Shown: positions 17,901-25,776 of the stretch, in pieces
Layout: each line of letters begins with the position of its first letter
Numbering within the stretch: the stretch's first letter is position 1
Source: Phaeodactylibacter xiamenensis
GTDB lineage: Bacteria > Bacteroidota > Bacteroidia > Chitinophagales > Saprospiraceae
Assembly: GCF_000759025.1 (NCBI RefSeq)
Contig: NZ_JPOS01000026.1
Coordinates: 1-64,000, forward strand
Reading direction: 5' to 3'
Length of the DNA: 64,000 bases
The notes under the pieces: model-generated
The model's input: only the letters and a program-made list of their open reading frames with translations
What the model was told of the DNA's origin: nothing
Database searches by the model: none
Program-made: the position numbers and the translations under genes

Positions 17901-18569
17901 AGCCCCGACACCGCCACCTTCCTGCCCGACGAAGACGGCATCATCCCCCTCCTGGCTGAAGACTACTTTCCGGACGATGTGGCCGGGCGCTTCCGCCGTT
18001 TTCTGGAAGCCGCCTTCGGCCCCGAGCAGTTCGAAGCCAACCTGCAGTTTGTGGAAAAAGCCCTCGGGCGGGACATCCGCAGCTACTTTGTGCGGGAGTT
18101 CTACAAAGACCACCTCAAGCGCTATAAGAAGCGCCCCATCTACTGGCTCTTTAGCTCCCCCGGTAAGCACTTTCAGACCCTCGTGTACGTGCACCGCTAC
18201 CGCCCGGACACCGTCAGCCGCCTGCTCAACGACTACGTGCGCGACTTCATCCGCAAGCTCGAAGCCCAGCGCATCACCCTCGTGGAGATCACCCTCAAGG
18301 CCGACGGCAGCCCCCGCGAGCAGACGCAGGCCCAAAAAGACATCGATCAGATCGACACCATACTGGAAGACGTGCGGCAGTACGAGCGCGACATCCTCTA
18401 CCCCCTCGCCGCCCGCAAGCTCCCCCTCGACCTGGACGACGGCGTGCTGGTCAACTACAACAAGATGGGCCGGGCCGTCCTCACCGTCACCAGCCTCAAC
18501 GATGCCAAAGCCCGCAAAAAAGTGGAAAGCTTTGACTGGGTGGATTTTGACTGGGGGGTGGTGGTGTGA
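14973..18569 (+). CDS. pglX: BREX adenine-specific DNA methyltransferase PglX
   Basis: A 1198-aa N6-adenine methyltransferase that marks host DNA at a BREX motif and helps discriminate phage DNA. Seen: a helical N-terminus, SAM motif I FLDQACGSGHIL (~284-295), catalytic motif IV DNPPYMGGG (~460), target-recognition region ~620-820, and a conserved C-terminal half. The recognition segment (about 16830-17430) is strongly AT-rich against its surroundings: I count 25% GC in 17221-17280 and 62% in 18241-18300. The rest of the gene is GC-rich and intact, so this looks like a swapped specificity domain. A terminator follows (18627-18681). Start ATG is 54 bases after brxC. Confidence 0.94.
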   Translation: MQTTTLKSFAQDARRKLIEQISNRLEQVLRTDSLEQRERKQQIDQLKRGLEEKGKAALVEEVAYTWFNRLVALRFMDANDYTRPRVLSPADGETLPEILQQAKRGLIEEDLPVDRKRVLQLLNGELPSADPQNEAYQLLLIAACNQWHRAMPFMFPRLQDYTELLVPNDLLSARSIVQDVREGMSGTDAQNVEIIGWLYQFYISEKKDAVFAAKGRVAPADLPAATQLFTPRWIVEYMVQNTLGKLWLQNRPNSGLRAHMPYYIDSPAAQAADFLRIESVTDIRFLDQACGSGHILLYAFELLTLMYEEEGYGKSEIPQLILQHNLRGFEIDERAAQLAGFALMMKARGYHRRIFRKEARPHILQFLDLPLSAEETAEALQACGLQPSDALRTDLEHLQQATNLGSLIQPQADAAEIGQALKAVAQARATNDVFLRTRLQHLHTALQQLQELGQQVHCVVDNPPYMGGGNMNKALAKFVKQNYPASKSDLMACFMEGGLAMLHPGGYLGMINQHSWMFLSSYEKLREQLIQGTYFDTMLHLGPRAFPEIGGEVVQSTAFTFCNIPPMEEEGIYLRLTDFKSASQKEEEAAAAIETGDASELWCHARQKDFQKIPGSPIGYWVSEKISKAFEEKKELGHYAWLKQGFKTGDNNQFLRYYYECPEEKINKKWFLCNKGGEFRKWFGNVVHCVNWENNGFLIKNLFDENGKLRSRPQNEKYYFKEGISWTKISSGLPSFRYSKASYLFESNGSLLVSKQDVKLVYLIGLLNSNVTVELLRVVSPTLDYGEGALSNLPVEEANSNEVQAIAQACISLSKSDWDSQETSWDFQRHPLLGGGVKSLSEAYATYQAHWREQFAQLHAQEEALNRIFIDLYGLQAELSPEVPLEDITILQQELDRKALKAATVKLSKRQDCPVGSAARQQFVQDALVFDDTEVLAQFISYAVGCMMGRYSLDKDGLILANAGEGLPEYWSKTGTSPDTATFLPDEDGIIPLLAEDYFPDDVAGRFRRFLEAAFGPEQFEANLQFVEKALGRDIRSYFVREFYKDHLKRYKKRPIYWLFSSPGKHFQTLVYVHRYRPDTVSRLLNDYVRDFIRKLEAQRITLVEITLKADGSPREQTQAQKDIDQIDTILEDVRQYERDILYPLAARKLPLDLDDGVLVNYNKMGRAVLTVTSLNDAKARKKVESFDWVDFDWGVVV

Positions 18570-18626
18570 GGGGGAGCCCTCGGTTGGCTTGACATTAACG
18601 GGTAAAACCAGCATCTTTACTGCATC

Positions 18627-18690
18627 AAAACCCGCCTCGCCTCTTCCGGTTTCACCGGAATGCGCATGTTTGGCGGGTTTTCTGTTTTAT
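18627..18690 (+). terminator. Terminator after pglX
   Basis: A 10-bp stem AAAACCCGCC (18627-18636) / GGCGGGTTTT (18672-18681) encloses a second hairpin, TTCCGGT (18644-18650) / ACCGGAA (18654-18660). A U-rich run follows. It separates pglX from the downstream accessory genes and pglZ-brxL. Confidence 0.7.
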
Positions 18691-18815
18691 AGCCCTATTT
18701 GGTCGCTATTGGATTAGGCGTAACGGGGCGGTTTGTTGATCTTAAGATGTTATTTGACTAACAGGATAATTCATTGAGATGGAATCTGGAGCGAAAGACC
18801 TGTATAGAAGGCATA

Positions 18816-19262
18816 ATGGAAAACGGGGAAGTCATCAAAAAGGAGAAATTATCAGCCATCACCCAAATTCCGAGAGTTGAGTTTTTCTTGAAAGCCTACT
18901 ATGATAACACTTATGAGGGCAAGTCAAATAAGATCCATTGGTACAGGTATGAAATAATTGATCGGGAAGGCAATTCGTTGCCTCTAAGAAAGGGAGACTT
19001 TGTAGTGAATTACATAGACACAGATCATGGATACTCTAATTTCTATGGTAGGAAGATATTGATCTATGATAACCGTAAGGGTGAGATTTATACCTACAAA
19101 TCGAATACGAAAGGCCCCCGGTTTTTAAAAGAGGACCTGATCCCGCTTTTGGAGGAATTAGACAGGTATGGAAGTTGGGAAGCAAGGGAGTGTTTTTTAG
19201 AGAACTTAATCCTGAAAGAGAAGATTCAGAAACTGGAGCAGAAACTTGATAAAATGGAGTAG
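18816..19262 (+). CDS. BREX-flanking hypothetical protein, related to the one at 31.9 kb
   Basis: About 148 aa from ATG 18816 (a TTG at 18774 in frame is the alternative). Not a family I recognise. It reads as a small beta-rich domain (WYRYEIIDREGNSLPLRKGD, then HGYSNFYGRKILIYDNRKGE) followed by a helix ending in a short coiled coil (LKEKIQKLEQKLDKME). The pattern R(Y/F)xI-x-(D/E)xxG, a H-x-x-x-G strand, a GxI turn, LxxLI.LL.EL and YGSWE recurs in the protein at 31926-32531 beyond brxL, so the two are likely paralogues flanking the split BREX genes. The GC content is low compared with pglX. Role unknown. Confidence 0.55.
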   Translation: MENGEVIKKEKLSAITQIPRVEFFLKAYYDNTYEGKSNKIHWYRYEIIDREGNSLPLRKGDFVVNYIDTDHGYSNFYGRKILIYDNRKGEIYTYKSNTKGPRFLKEDLIPLLEELDRYGSWEARECFLENLILKEKIQKLEQKLDKME

Positions 19263-19328
19263 TCTGGAACTTCCAATAAGCTAAATGTCTTTAGAAGCGG
19301 ACAGGTTGCCAGACTATTATATTGTAGA

Positions 19329-19999
19329 GCAAACGCACCAAAATTTGAATGTGATTGGAGCACGTTCGGAACATGTCGCGGAACACGTAAGAGCTGGTGG
19401 CGGCTGCCGAAATTGCATGTTCGACGGAGGAGTCCCGCAAATCGGCCGTGCCCTTGGTAGGCGGCACCTGGGCGCTCACCCTCGCCCGGCGCACTCCTTT
19501 CGCCGGGCGTGCTTGTTAGGTTGGTCTTAGGTTTCGAGCGTTGCCGGTGGGTTTAGCTTTGGGCAAATCTTCCATTTTCTTTTGCCTTGACGCAAAAGAA
19601 ACAAAAAGTCAAGGCTATGCATCGTTCTTAACGGGAAAATCGCAGGCAGGCGACTCGCGCCTACAAACTCGCCTTTTTGCATGCTGGGTTGAGGTGGCGC
19701 AGGGAATAGCTTGATGTTATCTTTTCACGTTGATAGTGCATGTTGGCTCAAACAGTGTATTCACGCCACTGCATGGCCGTCGCCTGCCTGCGATTTTCCC
19801 TAAACGCTGCAATGCCGGGGCCAGGCTGTGGCTGCTGAGTGCGGTCCTGGATTTCGAGCGTTGCCGGTCGGTTTGGCGCTATTTTAGGTAATGAAAACGG
19901 GCCCGTAAGTGGCTGGCTTAAAGCAAAGAACAGACTAAATCGCCACGCCTGAGAGCCTTCATCGCCCGTTTTTATGAAAACTTAGTTTGGTGCGTTTGC
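19329..19999. repeat. Non-coding nested inverted-repeat element (~670 bp)
   Basis: The 800-base gap at 19263-20062 has no convincing gene. It contains outer 14-bp perfect inverted repeats, GCAAACGCACCAAA (19329-19342) and its complement (19986-19999). Inside is a 22-bp perfect inverted repeat beginning GGGAAAATCGCAGG (19633-19654 / 19779-19800), which could form a hairpin with a ~124-base loop. A smaller hairpin GCCTTGAC/GTCAAGGC is at 19584-19591/19608-19615. The phrase TTTCGAGCGTTGCCGG occurs twice, near 19532 and 19850. This looks like a MITE-like or palindromic repeat element; no target duplication is evident. Confidence 0.55.
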
Positions 20000-20062
20000 C
20001 CTAAATATTTTGAGCTTTAGATTTTGAGGATATGTAGATAAAGCCTCATATAAAACAGATTT

Positions 20063-20630
20063 ATGCACACAGCGCGGATGTTGAAGTTTAGATGGATTCT
20101 TGTATTGATCGTGCTACTCACTACTGTTTTCCAACGTGCAAATGCCCAAATCCGGTCTGAAGCTGACGTGATCAGCCGGATCGCCCGGCATTGGAATTGC
20201 CGGGAGGAAGTGTCTGTTCAGGGCGGGCGGGCAGACCTGGTCACCGCTACGCATGCCTTTGAAGTAGAGCGGGCCAGCAAATGGAAAAACAGCATTGGCC
20301 AATCTCTTTGGTACGGGCTGCAGCTCAATAAAAAGCCGGGCATCATTCTGATCATCGAAGACCGCAGCGACTACAAATATGGGATTATGCTGGGTTCAGC
20401 CCTTCAGTACGCTGGCCTTTCTGACAAAATTGATGTATATCATTATCCGGATGATCTCAACCTGTCGGGAAGTTCCGGCACATCCGGCCGTTCATCATCG
20501 AGCTACGGATCGTCCTACAAGTCTCCTTCCACTTCCACGGGTAGTTACTGGATCAGCTCAACCGGTAAGCGCCATAACAGGGGCTGCCGCTATTATCAAA
20601 ACTGTAAGGGGCGGTCAGGGAGTAGCCGAG
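20063..20630 (+). pseudogene. Exported nuclease-like protein split by IS21 (5' part; 3' end at 23289-23326)
   Basis: A signal peptide (ILVLIVLLTTVFQRANA) is followed by a restriction-fold-like core, GGRADLVTATHAFEVE then KWKNSIGQSLWYGLQ, with Asp and Glu in nuclease-like spacing. Then come a serine-rich linker and HNRGCRYYQNCKGR. An IS21 element is inserted after codon 189. Joining 20630 to 23295, on the far side of the 6-base duplication GCCGAG, gives an uninterrupted frame that ends SSREGVACKICGG and a TAG at 23324-23326. The restored product is 199 aa with a CxxC pair at the end, the expected C-terminus of this family. Start could also be ATG 20078. The gene is inactive as it stands. Confidence 0.75.
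20625..20630. repeat. IS21 target-site duplication (left copy)
   Basis: GCCGAG at 20625-20630 is repeated directly at 23289-23294 on the other side of the IS21 element. A 6-bp duplication is within the range known for IS21 insertions. Confidence 0.85.
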
Positions 20631-20832
20631 TGCGTATTCCGGTCCCATTGACCCCCCTATTCCGATTTGGTCTGACCCCCCTGTTCCGGTGTCATTGACC
20701 CCCTAAATGTGGAAAACATTCCGGTCTTACTGACCCCTCCAGTGTTAATAACATTCCGGAGTCACTGACCCCCATCTGCAAGGCGCGGGCGATGTTGGTT
20801 TTAATCCTTAATCTAGCCAAAAAAACGGCTGG

Positions 20833-22392
20833 ATGAAGAGCAAAACCAAACGTATGGACGAGATACGCCAGATATTAGAGACTTACCATGCCTGTGGTTA
20901 TTACAAGCGCACAGCCAGGCGCTTGCAGGTATCCAAAAACACCGTTAAAGGCTATGTACAACGTGCAGAGGCCATCTACGGCACTGTAGCCCAGGCCCTT
21001 GCCGTTGAAGATGAGGCGCTGCAAGAAGCGCTGTGCCAGCCTGCAGCTAAAGCGCGCCCTTTCCGGGAGCAGGCTTTTGACGCCCAGCTGGAGCATTGGT
21101 GCGCAGAGCTGAGGAAAGTGGGCGTCACCCGCTATCTGCTGTGGCAGGAATACCGGCGCTCGCACCCAGATGGCTATGGCTACACCCAGTTCTGCGAGCG
21201 GCTCAGGCGGCACCTGCAGGCCAAAGGCTTGTCGATGGCCCTTTCGCATAAGCCAGGCCATGCAGTGTACCTGGACTTTGCAGGGAAGACAATGCAGTGG
21301 GTGAGCCGGGAAGACGGGCAAGTGCACGATTGCCAGGTCTTGGTAGCGGTGCTGCCCTACAGCCAATATACTTTTGCTGTCGCGCTGCCCTCCCAAAAAG
21401 TGCTGGACTTAGCCCACGGCATCACTGAGGCCCTGCTTTTTTTTGGCGGCGTGCCGCAAGCCATCCTCTCGGACAACCTCAAGGCTTTTGTAACCCGCTC
21501 GGAGCGTTATGAGCCTGAGTTCAATGAGCTTTGCGTACAGCTTGCAGCCCATTATGGCTGCGGGCTTGAAGCTGCCCGCCCAGGCAAGCCAAAAGACAAA
21601 GCCAGCGTAGAGAATATGGTCAGCACGGTCTACAAGCGTGTTTATGCGCCGCTGCGCAACGATTCTTTCCATAGCCTCAGCGAGCTGAACTATGCTATCG
21701 CCCAGGCTGTGGCAGCGCACAACCGCCTGGCTTTCCAAAAGCGCCCGGGCTCCCGGCTGTCTTGCTTTGAGGCAGAGGAGAAGCCGCTATTACAGGCCCT
21801 GCCCAGCCACCGCTTCGAAGCCAAGAAGAGCGCCTCTGCAAAAGTCCAGCGCAACTACCATGTCTTCCTTGGCGAAGAGAAAAACTTTTACTCCGTGCCT
21901 TACCAGTACGTAGGCAAGCAAGCCCATGTCATCTACACCTCAAGGGCTGTAGAAGTCTTTGTGGGGCAAAAGCGCGTGGCTTCGCACCAGCGGCTGCCAC
22001 CACACGGCACGTACCTCTACCAGACCCAGGAAGCCCACATGCCCCGCAGCCACAAGGAATGGCGCAAAGCCCAGGGCTATGACGCTGCCTACTTTGCAGA
22101 GCAGGCACAAAAGATAGGCCCGGCTACTGAATGGGCAATGGGGCAGGTGCTCCTCTCGCGTGCCCACCAGAGCCAGAGCTACAACTCCTGCCGGGGCATC
22201 CTGGCCCTGGGCAAAAAATACACCCCATTGAGGCTGGAAAGGGCTGCCGTGCGCTGCCGGGGCGCTGGCAAAGCATCCTATGGCATGCTCAAGAACATCC
22301 TCGAGCGCAAGCTTGACCAGCAGGCGCAGCAGCTGGATGCCTTCTCTCCCCCTGAGCATAGCAACATCCGCGGCCCAAAGGCTTATCAATAA
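20833..22392 (+). CDS. istA: IS21-family transposase IstA
   Basis: A 519-aa DDE transposase. An N-terminal HTH (YKRTARRLQVSKNTVKGYVQRA, about residues 19-40) precedes a retroviral-type integrase core: first Asp in VYLDFAGKTMQW, second in ILSDNLKAFV, Glu in KDKASVENMV. It cuts and joins IS21 ends together with IstB. Full length for the family, with no frameshift. istB begins 27 bases downstream. The start ATG is 202 bases inside the element, after the left binding repeats. Confidence 0.95.
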   Translation: MKSKTKRMDEIRQILETYHACGYYKRTARRLQVSKNTVKGYVQRAEAIYGTVAQALAVEDEALQEALCQPAAKARPFREQAFDAQLEHWCAELRKVGVTRYLLWQEYRRSHPDGYGYTQFCERLRRHLQAKGLSMALSHKPGHAVYLDFAGKTMQWVSREDGQVHDCQVLVAVLPYSQYTFAVALPSQKVLDLAHGITEALLFFGGVPQAILSDNLKAFVTRSERYEPEFNELCVQLAAHYGCGLEAARPGKPKDKASVENMVSTVYKRVYAPLRNDSFHSLSELNYAIAQAVAAHNRLAFQKRPGSRLSCFEAEEKPLLQALPSHRFEAKKSASAKVQRNYHVFLGEEKNFYSVPYQYVGKQAHVIYTSRAVEVFVGQKRVASHQRLPPHGTYLYQTQEAHMPRSHKEWRKAQGYDAAYFAEQAQKIGPATEWAMGQVLLSRAHQSQSYNSCRGILALGKKYTPLRLERAAVRCRGAGKASYGMLKNILERKLDQQAQQLDAFSPPEHSNIRGPKAYQ

Positions 22393-22418
22393 CATTTAAT
22401 CCATTAAAATCAATAATC

Positions 22419-23156
22419 ATGACCAATGCTTCTTTGACACTGATGCGGGAGCTTAAGCTTGCCGGCATGGCAGACGCCTACCAGGCTGTCCTTCAGCTCC
22501 CCATTAACAAACAGCTCCAGGGCGACGAGCTTGTCGCCCGCCTCATCGATGCCGAACAGCAGCACCGCCAGGCCAAGCGCATGAAAATGTATACACGCCT
22601 GAGCAAGCTGCGCTACCAGGCTAACATCCAGGACATCCAATGCTCGGAGCACCGCAACCTGCCCCGCGCAGCGCTTGCAAAGCTCAGCGAAAGGGCATGG
22701 ATAGAGCGGGGCGAGAACCTCTTGATTACCGGGCCTACCGGCTGCGGGAAGTCTTTCCTGGCTTGCGCCCTGGGGCACCATGCCTGTTCCCTTGGGCTGC
22801 GCACGCTCTACTTCAATATGAACCGGCTCTGCGAGGAAATCACGCTGGCACAGGCTGACGGGTCCACCATCAAATGGCTCAACCGCTTAAAAAAAGCAAG
22901 GCTAATTATCCTGGACGACTTCGGCTTACAGCCCATCTCCCACAAAGTCAAGCTATTGCTGCTCCAGATACTAGAGGACCGCTACGAGCACAGCGCAACC
23001 CTGATCTGCTCGCAGCTGCCTGTGGCCAAATGGCACGAGTACTTTGATGAGCCTACTATCGCTGACGCTATCCTTGACAGGCTCGTGCACAGGGCACACC
23101 GGGTAGAACTGCGGGGCGAAAGCTTGAGGAAATCAACAAATAACCTATCTTCGTAA
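22419..23156 (+). CDS. istB: IS21-family helper ATPase IstB
   Basis: A 245-aa AAA+ ATPase of the IstB/DnaC group, which selects target DNA and stimulates IstA. Seen: Walker A ITGPTGCGKSFLA (~105-117), Walker B-like LIILDDFG, and sensor-type RYEHSATLICSQLP. Length is normal. It lies between istA and the right end repeats of the same element. Confidence 0.95.
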   Translation: MTNASLTLMRELKLAGMADAYQAVLQLPINKQLQGDELVARLIDAEQQHRQAKRMKMYTRLSKLRYQANIQDIQCSEHRNLPRAALAKLSERAWIERGENLLITGPTGCGKSFLACALGHHACSLGLRTLYFNMNRLCEEITLAQADGSTIKWLNRLKKARLIILDDFGLQPISHKVKLLLLQILEDRYEHSATLICSQLPVAKWHEYFDEPTIADAILDRLVHRAHRVELRGESLRKSTNNLSS

Positions 23157-23288
23157 CTAACTTACCAACATCCCCGCCCAGAGCAAAAGTGCTCAGTTAT
23201 CAACAGGTCTTTGATCCTGACAAGCAGCGCTTCGTCAGTGGGGGTCAATGAGACCGGATAGAGGGGGTCAGTGACTCCGGAATATGCA

Positions 23289-23326
23289 GCCGAGAGGGCG
23301 TAGCCTGCAAAATTTGTGGGGGGTAG
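23289..23326 (+). pseudogene. 3' remnant of the IS21-split exported nuclease-like gene
   Basis: After the right copy of GCCGAG, the frame of the interrupted gene at 20063 resumes: EGVACKICGG then TAG at 23324-23326. Only about 11 codons remain on this side. The pair CKIC matches the cysteine-bearing end expected after HNRGCRYYQNCKGR. Confidence 0.75.
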
Positions 23327-23367
23327 CCTCCGGGAACTGCCGAACCCTTATCGATGTTGGTCTGGAC

Positions 23368-23637
23368 ATGAACACTTACCCTGATATTCCCAGCTTCTTT
23401 GCAGAGCAGGGCCCGGAGCCTATCGAACGCTTTGTGAGCCTGAATCTGGACCTTTCCCAACGGATTTATACCCTTCTGCAGGAGCGGAGCTGGTCGGAAA
23501 GTGATCTTGCCCGGGCATTGAGCATAACCGAAGCAGAGGTCAGCCTTCGGCTGGGCGGCACTTATGACTGGCGGCTTCGGGAGGTGGTGGAATTGGAGGT
23601 GGTGTTGGGCGAAAGGTTGATTATACTAGCTGAATAG
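23368..23637 (+). CDS. Small HTH (XRE/antitoxin-like) protein
   Basis: An 89-aa protein. The C-terminal half is a helix-turn-helix of the XRE/antitoxin type: QRIYTLLQERSWSESDLARA then SITEAEVSLRLGG, followed by a helix with EVVELEVVLGERLI. The N-terminal ~30 residues are acidic and probably mediate dimer or partner contact. ATG 23368 is chosen because upstream codons belong to the interrupted neighbour gene. It may have been co-transcribed with that exported nuclease-like gene 41 bases upstream. No toxin partner is visible: the next base pairs are the IS1380 insertion site. Confidence 0.65.
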   Translation: MNTYPDIPSFFAEQGPEPIERFVSLNLDLSQRIYTLLQERSWSESDLARALSITEAEVSLRLGGTYDWRLREVVELEVVLGERLIILAE

Positions 23638-23643
23638 GTTTAG

Positions 23644-25282
23644 CCCGGATTATTCACGGCAAGGCATAAAAAAAGGGTATAAGTTCTTATATTAGAGTTG
23701 CTTAGGCTTCAAAAAATATAAAAACTCCATACCCAAAAATGAGTAATAAAAATACGGCTTTTTATCAGAATAAAAAACAATACACCTTCGATTTTTCGGG
23801 CCAGGAAACCAGCTCAGATGGAGGCTTTAGCCTTCTGTACAAACTGGCGAGAAGATCAAAATTGATCAAAGCGTTCAGTGAGCAGGTCCCCGACCGGCGC
23901 GACCCTGAGCTGATCACTTACAGTGTTGAAGAGCTGATAATGCAACGGGTAATGCTGCTGGCTTGCGGTTACGAAGATTGTAATGATGTAGATTACCTCA
24001 AGGAAGACCCCTTGCTGAAAGCTCTAATGGATAACGGCTTTTGTTTTCAACCAACGCTGAGCCGCCTGGAAAACAGCCTGAACATGGGCGCCGTGTACCG
24101 GCTGGCTGAGTGGTGGGTTGACCGGTATGTGGCTAGTTTGCCCACTGATAAAGAGTATGTGATCATTGATGTGGATTGTACCGACGACCCTACCCATGGA
24201 GATCAGCAGGGCAGTTTGTTTCACGGCTACTACTGGCAGTGGATGCTCAATGAGCTGTTTTATATAGATGGGGAAACGGGGCAAATCATCCTGCCGGTAT
24301 TGCGCCCCGGCAACGTACACTCCAATAAATGGAATGACAGGTTTTTGCGGGTAATCGCCAGGAAAATCCGCCAGCGCTTTGGGGATATTCAAATCATCGT
24401 CCGGGCTGATGGCGGCTTTTCCTGCCCTGGTTTTTATGAGGTAGTGGAGGAGCAAGACCTTGATTTTTGCATTGGCCTTACATCTAACCCCCGCCTGAAA
24501 GCGGCGGTCCGGAAATCTTATGACTGGGTCAATAAGCACTATGGGCAAAAGGGGGCCCGGCATCAAAAGTTTGTAGGGCCCTTCAGTTACCAGGCTGATT
24601 CCTGGGATAACCCTCAGCAAGTATATGCCAAAATTGAATCGACGGGCAAAGGCATGAATCTGCGTTTTATCGTTAGCAACTTTGCCGACGACGATGCCGA
24701 AGAGCTATACAAAGATTTTTATGTGCAACGCGGAGAGGCCTCTGAAAACCGGATCAAGGAAGTGAAGAACATGTGTTTTTCAGACCGGCTCAGTTGCCAT
24801 CGTTTCAGTGCCAACTTCTTCCGGCTAATGCTGTCGTGCCTGGCTTATGAGTTGTTGCGCAATTTACGGGGACTGATCCGGAAAACGGCTCATGCCAAAG
24901 CCTGGGCCTGGTCGGTACAGTCTATCCGGCTATATCTGCTAAAAGTAGCTGCCCAGGTTCATGAAACGGTTCGCAGGATACACATTCGTTTTTCGCGAGC
25001 CTTTTCCCAACAGAACCTGTTCCGAGAAGTGATGATGCAGTGTTAGTGGCTCGCCAGCCAGGTGTCAACAAGGAGGGGGTTTTTTCTACAGGGGGCAAGC
25101 CCTGGAGGGAAGGCTATGCCCTTGGCTCATCATTTTCGGCTTTTTTCCGGCAAAATGAGAAAAAATTCTTGGCGAAGAAAAATTAATTCTATTCCGACCG
25201 GGAGCCAAGGAGTAGTTTTGATAAAATCAGCGCGGCATGGAGTTAAAATTTAATTTCAACTCCATGCCGTGAATAATCCGGG
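23644..25282 (+). mobile_element. IS1380-family insertion sequence, complete
   Basis: A 1639-bp element bounded by perfect 18-bp inverted repeats, CCCGGATTATTCACGGCA (23644-23661) and its complement (25265-25282). It is flanked by the 4-bp duplication TTAG (23640-23643 and 25283-25286), the usual size for IS1380. It contains one transposase gene and sits between the HTH gene and a truncated PIN toxin gene. Confidence 0.92.
23739..25046 (+). CDS. IS1380-family transposase
   Basis: A 435-aa DDE transposase. Recognisable IS1380 features: N-terminal YTFDFSGQETSSDGGFSLL, the first catalytic Asp in IIDVDCTDDPTHGDQQG, the second in IIVRADGGFSCPGFY, and RGEASENRIKEVKN with the catalytic Glu before the C-terminal helices. 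Length is normal and no frame breaks are seen, so it may be active. Confidence 0.95.
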   Translation: MSNKNTAFYQNKKQYTFDFSGQETSSDGGFSLLYKLARRSKLIKAFSEQVPDRRDPELITYSVEELIMQRVMLLACGYEDCNDVDYLKEDPLLKALMDNGFCFQPTLSRLENSLNMGAVYRLAEWWVDRYVASLPTDKEYVIIDVDCTDDPTHGDQQGSLFHGYYWQWMLNELFYIDGETGQIILPVLRPGNVHSNKWNDRFLRVIARKIRQRFGDIQIIVRADGGFSCPGFYEVVEEQDLDFCIGLTSNPRLKAAVRKSYDWVNKHYGQKGARHQKFVGPFSYQADSWDNPQQVYAKIESTGKGMNLRFIVSNFADDDAEELYKDFYVQRGEASENRIKEVKNMCFSDRLSCHRFSANFFRLMLSCLAYELLRNLRGLIRKTAHAKAWAWSVQSIRLYLLKVAAQVHETVRRIHIRFSRAFSQQNLFREVMMQC

Positions 25283-25369
25283 TTAGGTAAGGCTACGCTT
25301 TGACCATCGGTATTTTGAAATTTCAGGCAAAGACATCAAGAGCACGTTGGTGTCAAGGACAACTTTCAT
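25283..25369 (-). pseudogene. Truncated PIN-domain (VapC-like) toxin remnant
   Basis: The frame starts two bases after the antitoxin stop (TGA-TC-ATG). It reads KVVLDTNVLLMSLPEISKY, the N-terminal strand and first catalytic Asp of a PIN RNase, then WSKRSLT and a stop at the IS1380 junction. Only 28 codons remain of an expected ~130. The sequence after SKY no longer looks PIN-like, so the truncation may predate the IS insertion. Confidence 0.7.
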
Positions 25370-25371
25370 GA

Positions 25372-25593
25372 TCAGTTATACTTTGTCCGCATATGTTCCT
25401 TTGACCACTCTTCAATTTTTTCAGCTCCCCATCCTTTAGCTTCAAATAACTGATCAATGTCATGGGTTACTTTTTCCGCAAAGTAATCTGCCAGAAGTGC
25501 CCTAATCTCTTTTAGTTGCGTTTCACTCAAGTCGTATTTAAAGACTTCGAGCAGTTCTATTTGGAGGTTTGTCAATTTTTTTGCTGCGCCCAT
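25372..25593 (-). CDS. Orphaned antitoxin-like protein of a PIN toxin pair
   Basis: A 73-aa helical protein from the ATG at 25593 (MGAAKKLTNLQIELLEVF); an earlier in-frame start at 25638 would add 15 residues without conserved character. It has the size and gene order of antitoxins partnered with PIN toxins in Bacteroidota and cyanobacteria: toxin start two bases downstream, tail KEHMRTKYN free to wrap the toxin. The partner is truncated, so this is an orphan. The first helix-rich region (LSETQLKEIRALLADYFAEKV) may dimerise. Confidence 0.65.
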   Translation of the reverse strand: MGAAKKLTNLQIELLEVFKYDLSETQLKEIRALLADYFAEKVTHDIDQLFEAKGWGAEKIEEWSKEHMRTKYN

Positions 25594-25740
25594 GGTCTGA
25601 TTTTTGTTAAAAATACTCAGAAATCGGATGTTGATCAATCCTTCTTTAGCACATAGATTAGGACAAACGCATTTTGGGCGGTTTTTCTGTTTTTATGGGA
25701 GACTGGGCACCCTGAAATTAATTTTAGTTATTTTTGTGGC

Positions 25741-25748
25741 TATATTTG
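25741..25748 (+). promoter_or_regulatory. Candidate -7 element upstream of the AAA ATPase gene
   Basis: TATATTTG fits the Bacteroidota -7 consensus TAnnTTTG and lies 28 bases before the ATG at 25777. The -33 box is not clear, so this is tentative. Confidence 0.35.
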
Positions 25749-25776
25749 TAAGGTATTTACAAAATAGAGTCAAAAA

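Larger units (their letters stand above)
20631..23288 (+). mobile_element. IS21-family insertion sequence, complete
   Basis: The 2658-bp element starts TGCGTATTCCGG and ends CCGGAATATGCA, giving the TG...CA termini typical of IS21, and carries istA and istB. The left end has five subterminal copies of the pattern ATTCCGG-N4-5-TGACCCCC between 20634 and 20771 and the right end has two, as expected for the transposase-binding repeats of this family. GCCGAG is duplicated at the junctions. It appears intact and recently inserted. Confidence 0.93.

Noticed and set aside
17595-18614. Leftward 339-codon frame opposite the pglX 3' half
   Set aside because: Same reason: antisense of a GC-rich, third-position-biased gene.
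19285-19530. 81-codon frame in the 19.3-20.0 kb gap
   Set aside because: Low-complexity translation, lies within the inverted-repeat element, no start signal.
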